Assembly (NCBI RefSeq): GCF_013364155.1
Contig: NZ_CP054916.1
Coordinates: 1,240,001-1,304,000 of the forward strand
Source of the DNA: Streptomyces sp. NA02950
Lineage (GTDB): Bacteria; Actinomycetota; Actinomycetes; Streptomycetales; Streptomycetaceae
Direction of reading: 5' to 3'
DNA length: 64,000 bases
Both the position numbers and the translations under genes were made by a program. The notes under the pieces were generated by a model. That model was not told the origin of the DNA. It ran no database searches and was given only the letters and a program-made list of their open reading frames with translations. How positions within the stretch are numbered: the stretch's first letter is position 1; each line of letters opens with the position of its first letter. Shown piece after piece: positions 1 to 8,092 of this stretch.

Positions 1-373
1 GGTCGATGTCCTTCATGACCTCGTCGACCATGCTGCCGCGCTGCAACCGGGCCACCGCGGCGGGCAGCAGATCGCGGGCCAGCCGCCGGGTCTCCTCCTC
101 CTGTTCCACCAGCCGGCGGCGGAGTCCGTCCTCCTGGGCGGCGAAGCGTTCGCGCAGGGTGGCGATGAGACGGCCACGGCGCATCGACTCGGCCGCCGCC
201 ACGGCCACCACCAGCGTCGCCACCACCCCGCACCAGGCGACCGCCGTACGTGCCCCGGCCGGAACCGCGGCCACGGCGAGGGCCGTGCAGGCCGCCGTCG
301 CGGCGGGAGGAAGGACCCACAGGAGCGCGGAGGCGGGCCGTCGGCCTCCGGGTGAGGCGCCAGCGAAAACCAT
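1..373 (-). CDS. Membrane sensor-kinase-like ATP-binding protein, N-terminal part
   Basis: Only the first 124 codons lie in the window; the gene runs off the left edge. The visible part has two hydrophobic segments at about residues 14-45 and 47-63, split by a short Arg-containing turn. A charged coiled-coil follows, rich in Arg and Glu (about 65-105), then the sequence DLLPAAVARLQRGSMVDEV. This layout (two membrane helices, coiled coil, then presumably a HATPase domain beyond the edge) matches a group of Streptomyces membrane ATP-binding proteins related to two-component sensors. The start is ATG at 371-373. It is transcribed away from the PlsC gene, so the two share an upstream region of about 300 bp. 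The catalytic domain is not visible, so kinase activity is inference. Confidence 0.55.
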   Translation of the reverse strand, partial: MVFAGASPGGRRPASALLWVLPPAATAACTALAVAAVPAGARTAVAWCGVVATLVVAVAAAESMRRGRLIATLRERFAAQEDGLRRRLVEQEEETRRLARDLLPAAVARLQRGSMVDEVMKDID

Positions 374-675
374 TGGCTTCCTTAATAAGAGCGGAAGAAA
401 ATGCGTGCGAGGAGCTCGCTATGGGCCCTGGAGCATAGCGCTTTCATCGGACATCAAGACGAAGATGCTTTTTTCTCGGAATTGCACTGGAGAGCGAATT
501 CAGTCAGCGCGAAGAATCGATCAGATTCATTCAGCTTCCTCTGCGCCTCGAAACCCCACACCCGTAAAAGGCGGTTCATTCCCGATGATTACGGACATTG
601 CGGCGTGACTCCCCGAGGGGGTACCCGGGTTGTAGAGTCGGTCGGTTGGCCACAAAGGTGTGGAGGGCGGTCGCC
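374..675. other. Divergent intergenic region with lower GC
   Basis: About 300 bp separate two divergent genes. The stretch from about 375 to 600 is clearly less GC-rich than its surroundings, with runs such as TTAATAAG, GAAAAT and GCTTTTTTC. No open frame here has Streptomyces codon statistics. A 7-bp dyad lies at 417-440, annotated separately. The region probably carries both promoters, but I could not pick a convincing -10/-35 pair. Confidence 0.5.
417..440. promoter_or_regulatory. Inverted repeat CGCTATG-N10-CATAGCG
   Basis: Perfect 7-bp arms lie 10 bp apart between two divergent genes, in an AT-richer stretch. Position and symmetry fit an operator or small hairpin. The cognate regulator is unknown. 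Confidence 0.35.
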
Positions 676-1377
676 GTGTTCTACCAGATGCTCAAATACG
701 TGCTGTTGGGGCCGTTGCTGAGGCTTCTCTTCCGGCCCCGGGTGGAGGGGATCGAGCACATCCCGGCCGAGGGCGCCGCCATCGTCGCCGGGAATCACCT
801 GTCGTTCTCCGATCATTTTCTGATGCCCGCGATCGTGCCGCGCCGCATCACCTTCCTCGCCAAGGCGGAGTACTTCACCGGGCGGGGCCTCAAGGGGCGG
901 CTGACGGCGGCGTTCTTCCGCGGCGCCGGTCAGATCCCGGTGGACCGCACCGGTGGCAAGGCGGCCGAGGCGGCGCTGCGCTCGGGGCTCGCGGTGCTGC
1001 GCAAGGGCCGGTTGCTGGGGATCTATCCGGAGGGCACCCGCTCGCACGACGGACGGCTCTACAAGGGGCGAACCGGGGTGGCGGCGATGGCGCTCACCGC
1101 CGGAGCGCCGGTGATCCCGTGTGCCATGGTGGGCACCTTCGAGATCCAGCCACCGGGGCGTCTGGTGCCCCGTATCCGCCGGGTGACCATCCGGTTCGGT
1201 GCACCGCTGGAGTTCTCGCGCTACGCCGGGCTGGAGGACGAGCGCACCGTACTGCGGGCCGTCACCGACGAGATCATGTACGAGATCCTGCGGCTGTCCG
1301 GACAGGAGTACGTCGACGCCTACGCCTCGGACGTCAAGGCCGAACGGTCCCGGCGGCACCCTCGCACACTGCGCTGA
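676..1377 (+). CDS. 1-acyl-sn-glycerol-3-phosphate acyltransferase (PlsC family)
   Basis: 233-residue member of the PlsC/lysophospholipid acyltransferase family, which moves an acyl group to the sn-2 position of lysophosphatidic acid at the inner membrane face. The family motifs are visible in order. The HX4D charge relay is at H41/D46 (NHLSFSDH). The acceptor-binding stretch FFRGAGQIPVDR is at about 80-91, IYPEGTRS at 116-123 and VIPCAMVGT near 150. The N-terminus is a short hydrophobic helix (MLKYVLLGPLLRLLF). GTG at 676 is chosen because GGAGGG lies 8 bp upstream; GTG at 658 is an in-frame alternative with a weaker site. Downstream is an independent epimerase-like gene 63 bp away. Confidence 0.85.
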   Translation: MFYQMLKYVLLGPLLRLLFRPRVEGIEHIPAEGAAIVAGNHLSFSDHFLMPAIVPRRITFLAKAEYFTGRGLKGRLTAAFFRGAGQIPVDRTGGKAAEAALRSGLAVLRKGRLLGIYPEGTRSHDGRLYKGRTGVAAMALTAGAPVIPCAMVGTFEIQPPGRLVPRIRRVTIRFGAPLEFSRYAGLEDERTVLRAVTDEIMYEILRLSGQEYVDAYASDVKAERSRRHPRTLR

Positions 1378-1440
1378 CGGCGAATCTGCCACCGGCGAAG
1401 TGCCCTGGCCGCACCGCCCGGCGGACCGTAGCGTCCCGGC

Positions 1441-2496
1441 ATGACCACAGGAGAGATATGTGTGATCGGGGCGACGGGGCAGATCGGACGGGCGGCGGTG
1501 CGGGCGCTGGCCGCCGAGGGCCTGCGGGTGCGGGCCGCCTCCCGCGGCGGGGGCCGTGACGAACGCTGGCCCGAGGACGTGGTGAGCGTGGCCCTGGACC
1601 GGGAGGACGACGCGGCGGTGGCCGCGCTGGTCGGGGACGGCTGCGATGTGCTGCTGGACTGTGTCGCCTACGACCGGGCGCACGCTCGGCAGTTGCTGGG
1701 CCTCGCGGACCGGATCGGTTCAGCTGTGGTGATCTCCAGCGGCGCGGTGTACGAGGACGACCGGGGGCGCGGCTTCGGGACAATGGGCCGGCCGGACGGT
1801 GCCCCGGTCTACCCGGTGCCGATCCCCGAGTCCCAGCGCACCGTGCCCCCGGGGGACACCGCCGGGACCCGCAAGATCGCCCTGGAGCGGGAGTTGCTGG
1901 CCGCGGGCGACCGGCTGCCGGTCACGCTGCTGCGGGCGGGGGCGATCCACGGTCCGCACTGCCGTACCCCGCGGGAGCTGTACTTCGTCAAGCGGGTGCT
2001 CGACGGACGGCCGGTGCGCGTCCTGGCGTACGGCGGCCGCAGCCGGTTCCACCCGGTGCACGTGGACAATCTCGCGGAGCTGGTGCGGCTGGCCGCCCAG
2101 CGGCCCGGGTCGCGGGTGCTCAACGCGGGTGATCCGCAGGCGCCGACGGTGGCCGACATCGCCGCCGCGGTGGACGCCGTGATGGGGGCGCGCAGTGAGC
2201 TGGTGCTGATCGACGGCGAACCGCCGAGCCCGCAGGTGGGCATCACCCCGTGGAGCACCCCCCACCCGGTGATCTACGACATGACGGCGGCGGAGCGGGA
2301 GTTGGGCTACCGCCCGGTGACCGGATACGCCGAGTCGCTGCCGGAGACGGTGGAGTGGCTGGCCCGGCGGCTCACGGACCGCGGGGGGTGGCCCGCCGCG
2401 TTCCCGGAGATGGCCGCGGTCTACGGGCCGAAGGTCGATCTGTTCGACTACGCGGCCGAGGACGCGTGGCTGGGCACGCACGGCCGAGCCGTCTGA
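1441..2496 (+). CDS. NAD(P)-dependent epimerase/dehydratase-type protein
   Basis: 351-residue extended short-chain dehydrogenase. The N-terminal Rossmann motif GATGQIGR (about residues 9-16) binds NAD(P). The central region holds SSGAVYEDD and, further on, a GTRKIALE stretch in place of a strict YxxxK, so the catalytic pair is modified or displaced. HVDNLAELV near the middle is typical of the sugar-nucleotide epimerase branch. The C-terminus contains YDMTAAERELGYRP, the usual closing element of these proteins. Substrate unknown. It starts at ATG 1441 and ends just before a bidirectional hairpin shared with the convergent peptidase gene. Confidence 0.75.
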   Translation: MTTGEICVIGATGQIGRAAVRALAAEGLRVRAASRGGGRDERWPEDVVSVALDREDDAAVAALVGDGCDVLLDCVAYDRAHARQLLGLADRIGSAVVISSGAVYEDDRGRGFGTMGRPDGAPVYPVPIPESQRTVPPGDTAGTRKIALERELLAAGDRLPVTLLRAGAIHGPHCRTPRELYFVKRVLDGRPVRVLAYGGRSRFHPVHVDNLAELVRLAAQRPGSRVLNAGDPQAPTVADIAAAVDAVMGARSELVLIDGEPPSPQVGITPWSTPHPVIYDMTAAERELGYRPVTGYAESLPETVEWLARRLTDRGGWPAAFPEMAAVYGPKVDLFDYAAEDAWLGTHGRAV

Positions 2497-2517
2497 CCAC
2501 CGGAACGGGACCGGGCC

Positions 2518-2549
2518 CGGTTCCGTACGCGCCGACACGTACGGAACCG
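2518..2549. terminator. Bidirectional hairpin terminator
   Basis: Perfect 11-bp inverted repeat CGGTTCCGTAC with a 10-nt loop. It sits exactly between the converging ends of the epimerase-like gene (2496) and the peptidase gene (2563). There is no strong U tract, as is usual for Streptomyces terminators. Confidence 0.7.
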
Positions 2550-2562
2550 AACCCGGAGGCCG

Positions 2563-4209
2563 TCACTTGACGGCGGTGGCCTTCGCGGCCTTCGCCGCCC
2601 GGGCCGCCCTGGCGGCCGAGCCGGACGTCGCGGGCACCGGCGTGGCGTGCGGACCGCACGTCACGTCCTTGGCGTCCACCGTGCCCTTGAGCAGGTAGGC
2701 GTCCACCCGGTCATTGATGCACGCGTTGACCAGACCGGTGACACCGTGCGAACCGGCGTCCTTCTCGGTGATCAGGCGCGAGCCCTTGAGCCGCTTGTGC
2801 AGCTCCACGGCGCCGTCGTACGGGGTCGCGGCGTCGCGGGTGCTCTGCACGATGAGGGTCTTGGGCAGGCCCTTGGCCGCACCCACCTCCAGCGGGGTGT
2901 GCTGCTTGGCACCCCAGGTGGCGCACGGCAGGTTCATCCAGGCGTTGGACCAGGTCAGGAAGGGGTAGTCCCGGTGCAGCCGGGTGTTGTCCCGGTCCCA
3001 CTTGGCCCAGCTGGTCGGCCACTTGGTGTCGGCGCACTCCACCGCGGTGTAGACGGCGTTGCCGTTCTCCGCGGAGATGTTGCCCGCGGTGTCGGACATG
3101 TCCGGGCCCGCGGCCTCGATCAGCGGCTTGTTGTCACCGGCGAGGTAGGCGCTCCACACCTGGGCGACCTGGGTCCACGAGGAGTCGTAGTACGGCGCGC
3201 TCTGGAAGAAGCCGAGCAGTTCGGCCGGGCCCACGACCCCGCCGATGGGGCTCTTCTTGGCGGTCGCGCGCAGTGTGTCCCACTGCTTCTGGACCTTGGC
3301 CGAGGTGTTGCCGATGTGGTAGGCGGCGTCGTTCTTGGCGACCCACGCCTTCCAGTCGTTCCAGCGCATCTCGAAGGCGACGTCCTGGTCCAGGTTGGCC
3401 TGGTACCAGATCTTCTCCCGCGAGGGGTTGACCACGCTGTCGACGATCAGCCGACGCACATGGTCCGGGAACAGCGTCGCGTAGACCCCGCCGATGTACG
3501 TGCCGTAGGACACGCCCAGGTAGTTGAGCTTCTTGTCGCCGAGCGCGGCCCGGATGACGTCGATGTCACGCGCGGTGTTCGGCGTCGTCATCTGGGGCAG
3601 CATCCAGCCGCTGCGCTCCTTGCAGCCCTGCGCGTACTCCTTGGCCAGCTTGCGCTGGACGCGCTTGTCCGCCTCGCTGTCGGGCACCGGGTCCAGCTTG
3701 GGCGCCTTCACGAACTCCTGCGGGTCCACACAGGAGATGGGGGCGGAGTGGCCGACACCGCGGGGGTCGAAGCCGACGAAGTCGTACGCCTTCGATGCCT
3801 TCGCCCACAGCGGGTTCTTGTTGGTGACCCGGGTCGGGAAGCGCATGCCCGAGCCGCCCGGACCGCCCGGGTTGTAGACCAGCGAGCCCTGGCGCTCGGA
3901 GGCCGAACCGGTGTTGCCGATACGGTCCACCGCGATCTTGATCTTGCGGCCATTGGGCTTGGCATAGTCCAGCGGCACGGTGACGTAGCCGCACTGGATG
4001 GGCTTGGCCAGGCCCCAGTCGGCCGGACAGTCCTTCCAGTCGATACCCTTCTTCGCGGCCTTGGCCGCGGCGATGGCAACACCGCGTGCCTCGGCGGCGC
4101 CGCCCGGCGTCCGCTCGGAGGCACCCGCGATGGGGGCGGCCAGCGCCCCGGTTATCAGCGCACCGGTCATCACACCACCGGCTACGCCGAAGAGTGCTGT
4201 GCGTCTCAC
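2563..4209 (-). CDS. tap: Secreted tripeptidyl aminopeptidase / alpha/beta hydrolase
   Basis: 548-residue exported serine peptidase of the S33/TAP group, which removes tripeptides from protein N-termini outside the cell. A signal peptide (RR followed by a long Ala/Gly/Val-rich core ending near PIAGASE) occupies about residues 1-35. The oxyanion-side motif NPGGPGGSG and DPRGVG follow. The nucleophile elbow is GVSYGTY. The C-terminal TAP-like domain carries LIVQSTRDAATPY (acid) and GSHG (catalytic His). Four Cys-containing segments suggest disulfides. GTG at 4207-4209 is preferred because AGGGGG lies 8 bp upstream; an in-frame ATG at 4225-4227 would add six residues. The symbol follows the Streptomyces Tap family and is by similarity only. 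Confidence 0.8.
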   Translation of the reverse strand: MRRTALFGVAGGVMTGALITGALAAPIAGASERTPGGAAEARGVAIAAAKAAKKGIDWKDCPADWGLAKPIQCGYVTVPLDYAKPNGRKIKIAVDRIGNTGSASERQGSLVYNPGGPGGSGMRFPTRVTNKNPLWAKASKAYDFVGFDPRGVGHSAPISCVDPQEFVKAPKLDPVPDSEADKRVQRKLAKEYAQGCKERSGWMLPQMTTPNTARDIDVIRAALGDKKLNYLGVSYGTYIGGVYATLFPDHVRRLIVDSVVNPSREKIWYQANLDQDVAFEMRWNDWKAWVAKNDAAYHIGNTSAKVQKQWDTLRATAKKSPIGGVVGPAELLGFFQSAPYYDSSWTQVAQVWSAYLAGDNKPLIEAAGPDMSDTAGNISAENGNAVYTAVECADTKWPTSWAKWDRDNTRLHRDYPFLTWSNAWMNLPCATWGAKQHTPLEVGAAKGLPKTLIVQSTRDAATPYDGAVELHKRLKGSRLITEKDAGSHGVTGLVNACINDRVDAYLLKGTVDAKDVTCGPHATPVPATSGSAARAARAAKAAKATAVK

Positions 4210-4510
4210 GTAGTTATCCCCCTGCATGGTTGCGCCGCTTGTGGCGGCGATGATCACAGAGTGTCAGGAGGAATCTTGTGTCTGGCTTACCACCGAGTAC
4301 AGGGCAAACCACCGTTTCTTTATCAACACGTGAACATCAGCCCAGGGGCACCACCCCTCCCGTCGCACGGCGTTCGATCGGTGTCAACGCCGGTGAGGCG
4401 GTGCGTTGTCGCAGGTCGGGCGGGGCACTCCGCTCGGCGGTGCAGCCCGTCCGATATCTGCCCTTGACGGAGGGCCCGTTGAGCGTCGATTCTCATGTGC
4501 GCACAAATGA

Positions 4511-5515
<1,005 letters not shown>

Positions 5516-5525
5516 GCCCTGGTGG

Positions 5526-5544
5526 GGCCGGCCGGGTGCCGGCC
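5526..5544. terminator. Hairpin between convergent aminopeptidase and antitoxin genes
   Basis: 7-bp perfect stem GGCCGGC with loop CGGGT, 11 bp after the aminopeptidase stop and 8 bp from the antitoxin stop. It can serve both strands. Confidence 0.55.
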
Positions 5545-5551
5545 TCGTAGC

Positions 5552-5854
5552 TCACTTCTCCTGGCCCGGTCGCCGATCCCCGGCGGCCGGGCCGCGGTGT
5601 TCGGCGGCGATGCCGAAGCGGCGTCGTTCGCCCTGAGCGGACGACGCGGACCGCACGCTGGAGACGGTACGAATCACCGACTCCTCCGCCTCCGTCCCGT
5701 TCTCCTCGAGTCGCTCCAGGTCAGCGGCGGAGACCAGGGCGACGAGCGGCTTCCCGTGGCGGGTGACGACCACCCTCTCCCCGCCGTACACCACGCGGTT
5801 GATCAGCTCAGCGAGCTCAGCACGGGCTTGCGTCACCGGAATCTCATAAGCCAT
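5552..5854 (-). CDS. Phd/YefM family antitoxin, no partner toxin visible
   Basis: 100-residue protein whose first half (AYEIPVTQARAELAELINRVVYGGERVVVTRHGKPLVALV) is a canonical Phd/YefM DNA-binding domain. The C-terminal half is charged and probably disordered, as expected for the toxin-neutralising part. ATG 5854 is given; ATG 5863 is in frame three codons upstream and also possible. The next gene downstream on this strand is the unrelated peptidase region, so no RelE/YoeB/Doc toxin follows. Upstream is a perfect palindrome carrying the TGTAC core used by YefM-type repressors, then the divergent clpP gene. The protein may therefore act as a stand-alone repressor of itself and of clpP; that is inference. 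Confidence 0.8.
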   Translation of the reverse strand: MAYEIPVTQARAELAELINRVVYGGERVVVTRHGKPLVALVSAADLERLEENGTEAEESVIRTVSSVRSASSAQGERRRFGIAAEHRGPAAGDRRPGQEK

Positions 5855-5870
5855 GCTCACCATGATAACG

Positions 5871-5891
5871 AAATGTACGTCCTGTACATTT
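5871..5891. promoter_or_regulatory. Operator-like palindrome AAATGTAC-N5-GTACATTT
   Basis: Perfect 8-bp arms around a 5-bp centre, in one of the few AT-rich spots of the window. The arms contain TGTAC/GTACA, the half-site core described for YefM autoregulation in E. coli. It lies 8-17 bp upstream of the antitoxin starts and 39 bp before clpP, so one site could control both divergent genes. Confidence 0.65.
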
Positions 5892-5929
5892 TATAGAGAG
5901 CGCCTTGCGAGCCGCCGAGAGGTGACGCC

Positions 5930-6565
5930 ATGGAACGACCGACCGCGCGCCATGTCCTGCCCGAGTTCACCGAACGCACCAGCTCGGGCGCCCGCACCAT
6001 GGATCCGTACGCCAAGCTCCTCGCCGAGCGCATCGTCTTCCTCGGCACCCCGGTCGACGACACCTCGGCCAACGATGTGATCGCCCAGCTTGTCCACCTC
6101 GAGCACACCGCCCCCGACCAGGACATCTCGCTGTACATCAACTCCCCCGGCGGCTCGTTCGCCGCCATGACGGCGATCTACGACACCCTGCGGTTCGTCC
6201 GCTGCGACATCCAGACGGTCTGCCTGGGCCAGGCCGCCTCCTCCGCCGCGGTGCTGCTCGCCGCGGGGACGCCGGGCAAACGCCTGGCGCTCCCCGGCGC
6301 CCGGGTCCTGCTCCACCAGGCCGCCTTCGGCGAGCCGGTCCAGGGCAGCACCTCCGATCTGGCGATCCAGGCCGCGGAGTTGCTGCGCAGCCAGGCGCTG
6401 CTGGAGGAGCTGCTGGCCCGCCACACCGGCCGGAGCGTCGAGGAGATCCGCGCCGATATCGACCGCGACCGGATCTTCGACGCCCCGGCCGCGGTGGCGT
6501 ACGGGCTGGTGGACCGGCTCACCGAGAGCCGCGGCGGGCCGGACGCGGCCGACGGGGCCAGGTGA
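5930..6565 (+). CDS. clpP: ATP-dependent Clp protease proteolytic subunit (ClpP paralogue)
   Basis: 211-residue serine protease subunit with the full catalytic triad: S104 in GQAASSAA, H129 in LLHQ and D180 in [15 protein letters not shown] forms the usual oxyanion strand. The triad Ser is followed by SAA instead of the usual MGA/MGS, typical of the accessory actinobacterial ClpP copies rather than the essential pair. No ClpX or other Clp ATPase gene is adjacent, so it must borrow an unfoldase encoded elsewhere. It is followed after 6 bp by a small helical protein gene, with which it probably forms an operon. Control may come from the Phd/YefM-type palindrome at 5871-5891. Which numbered paralogue it is cannot be decided here. 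Confidence 0.9.
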   Translation: MERPTARHVLPEFTERTSSGARTMDPYAKLLAERIVFLGTPVDDTSANDVIAQLVHLEHTAPDQDISLYINSPGGSFAAMTAIYDTLRFVRCDIQTVCLGQAASSAAVLLAAGTPGKRLALPGARVLLHQAAFGEPVQGSTSDLAIQAAELLRSQALLEELLARHTGRSVEEIRADIDRDRIFDAPAAVAYGLVDRLTESRGGPDAADGAR

Positions 6566-6571
6566 GCGGGG

Positions 6572-6880
6572 ATGCTTCCGCCGGAGCTGCCCCCGCTGCC
6601 CGCGCTGACCCGCGCGGAGGGGAGCCTGGTCGACGCCTATCTGGAGACGGTCGACCTGCTCGGCCGGGTGAACCCGGCCCGCACCGGGGACACCTACGCC
6701 GGTCTGCGCGCCGCCCAGGCGCTGGTCGGCCGGGCCGTCGCACTGCGTGACGCGCTGGAGCTGATGCACCAGCGCGGGGAGAGCGCCCTGCACACCGCCA
6801 CCCTGGCGCGGGCGCTGCGGGTGCTGGACGGGGAGCGGCGGGCCGGGCGGGTCACCCTGCCCCCGGCCCAGGGGAACTGA
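6572..6880 (+). CDS. Small helical protein encoded behind clpP
   Basis: 102 residues, not recognised. The sequence is almost all helix-forming, with Ala, Leu, Glu and Arg dominating and no Cys or membrane segment. It starts with a Pro-rich stretch (LPPELPPLP). ATG 6572 follows the clpP stop by 6 bp and sits behind a G-rich site within the clpP end, so the two are likely co-transcribed. This suggests a partner or regulator of that ClpP, which is inference. GC at third positions fits a real gene. Confidence 0.6.
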   Translation: MLPPELPPLPALTRAEGSLVDAYLETVDLLGRVNPARTGDTYAGLRAAQALVGRAVALRDALELMHQRGESALHTATLARALRVLDGERRAGRVTLPPAQGN

Positions 6881-7150
6881 AAGGGTCGCCCGATCGGCGT
6901 AGCCGGAATTCGGGGAAGCGACCGCCGCCCACTTGCGCCCAGTGCCGCCGCATGGCGATGAAGCAGAGATCACCCCTGGTCAGGGCCGTGGGGATGAGGA
7001 GGGGCAGTCACCCGAACGGGCCAGCCGTGAGCACCGTCACATCTGGGCGTGCTGACGCGGAACCGGCCGCCGGGATGCGTGACGATCCCTGGGACGACAA
7101 GACCCCGCCGCAGTATCCGGGGCGGGGTCGGTTCATGAAGGGGGTGCGCG
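6881..7150 (+). other. Long structured leader ahead of the NlpC/P60 gene
   Basis: 270 bp without a credible gene. The first part reads GGTCGCCCGATC, then GCCGGAATTCGGGGAAGCGACC; further on are GGGGATGAGGAGGGGCAGTCACCCGAACGG and, just before the gene, a strong hairpin (7101-7129). Streptomyces NlpC/P60 and Rpf cell-wall hydrolase genes often lie behind c-di-AMP (ydaO-type) riboswitches. Some pieces (GCCGGAA..CGGGG, CCCGAAC) recall that RNA, but the strictly conserved CAGCTAAC element is not present, so I cannot call it one. Confidence 0.35.
7101..7129 (+). terminator. Hairpin just before the NlpC/P60 start (attenuator-like)
   Basis: Perfect 9-bp stem GACCCCGCC with an 11-nt loop, ending 21 bp before the start codon. 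In this position it could act as the expression platform of a leader-controlled gene, or block the ribosome site. Confidence 0.5.
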
Positions 7151-7624
7151 ATGACTGCGCACATTCGGATCCCCAGGATGGTCTCCCGGGCGAGTGCCGT
7201 CTCCGCCCTCACCCTCGCCGCGGTCGGCAGCACCGTCGCGGCGCCGGGGTCGCCGCCGGAGGCGGAAGCGGCGACCGTCGCGGCCAGGGCGCTCCAGATC
7301 GCCGCGTCGAAGAAGGGCGCGCCCTATGTGCTCGGCGCGGCGGGACCGCACCGCTTCGACTGCTCGGGGCTGACGCAGTACGCGTACAAGCGGGCCGGGA
7401 AGCGGCTGCCGCGTACCGCGGCGGCGCAGTACAACCGGACGCGCCGTATAACGGCCTCCTCGCGCGCCCGTGGTGACCTGGTGTTCTTCCACGGCAGCGG
7501 CGGTGTTTACCACGTCGGCCTGTACGCGGGCGACGGCCGGATCTGGCACGCGCCCAAGACGGGCACCGTGGTGCGGCTGGAGCGGATCTGGACCCGGCAG
7601 GTCTCGTACGGCGAGGTGCGCTGA
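7151..7624 (+). CDS. NlpC/P60 family cell-wall peptidase, secreted
   Basis: 157-residue endopeptidase that cleaves peptide stems of peptidoglycan. A signal peptide covers about residues 1-40 (IPRMVSRASAVSALTLAAVG, then an Ala/Pro region). The catalytic domain shows C71 in FDCSGLTQY, H121 in VYHVGLYAG and H133 in IWHAPKTG, the Cys-His-His set of the family. There are no SH3, LysM or other wall-binding repeats, so it is a minimal version. ATG 7151 lies behind AAGGGGGTGCGCG. The long structured leader implies RNA-level control. The next gene, a VOC protein, is independent. Confidence 0.9.
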   Translation: MTAHIRIPRMVSRASAVSALTLAAVGSTVAAPGSPPEAEAATVAARALQIAASKKGAPYVLGAAGPHRFDCSGLTQYAYKRAGKRLPRTAAAQYNRTRRITASSRARGDLVFFHGSGGVYHVGLYAGDGRIWHAPKTGTVVRLERIWTRQVSYGEVR

Positions 7625-7700
7625 TCCGGGCCGCGCTGTCGGTGGCCGGGAGTAGGTTGACGGGGCCGCGGAACCACCGCCCCGACCTTCGGAGACCTGC

Positions 7701-8090
7701 ATGTCCTCCCTCAACCCGGTCCGGCACATCACCTTCGACGCCCATGATCCGTACCGGCTGGCGCAGTTCTGGTCACAGCTGACCGGCTACGCGCTGGAGG
7801 ACTCGGACCCGGGCGATGACGAGGTGCTGATCGTGTCGGACCAACCCGGCGTCCCCGGCCTGCTGTTCCTGCGGGTCCCGGACGCCAAGACCGTCAAGAA
7901 CCGTGTCCACCTCGACATCCAGCCGCCTTCGGGCACGCGGGACGCCGAGGTGGACCGGCTCATCGGGTTCGGCGCGAAGATCGTCGACGACCGGCGCACG
8001 GAGGACGGGCTGGGCTGGGTGGTGATGTCCGATCTCGAGGGCAATGAATTCTGTGTGGAGCGCAGCGCGGTGGAGCGCGGGCTGGCCTAG
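7701..8090 (+). CDS. VOC (glyoxalase/bleomycin-resistance fold) protein
   Basis: 129 residues forming two beta-alpha-beta-beta-beta modules. The first begins VRHITFDAHDPYRLAQFW and the second NRVHLDIQPPSGTRDAE, with LEGNEFCVE near the end supplying a likely metal-ligand Glu. These proteins are commonly annotated as glyoxalase-like, and the substrate cannot be told. ATG 7701 follows GGAGACCTGC. The IS30 element begins only 2 bp after its TAG stop, so the gene is intact but has lost its native downstream sequence. Confidence 0.8.
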   Translation: MSSLNPVRHITFDAHDPYRLAQFWSQLTGYALEDSDPGDDEVLIVSDQPGVPGLLFLRVPDAKTVKNRVHLDIQPPSGTRDAEVDRLIGFGAKIVDDRRTEDGLGWVVMSDLEGNEFCVERSAVERGLA

Positions 8091-8092
8091 GG

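Noticed and set aside
2647..4467. Long plus-strand frame opposite the tripeptidyl aminopeptidase gene
   Set aside because: Mirror frame of a well-supported gene; no domain, Val/Gly/Leu/Arg composition typical of antisense frames.
6881..7110. A ydaO-type c-di-AMP riboswitch before the NlpC/P60 gene
   Set aside because: Only fragments match; the conserved CAGCTAAC element and the GGGTGAATC turn are not present, so it is kept as an unassigned leader.
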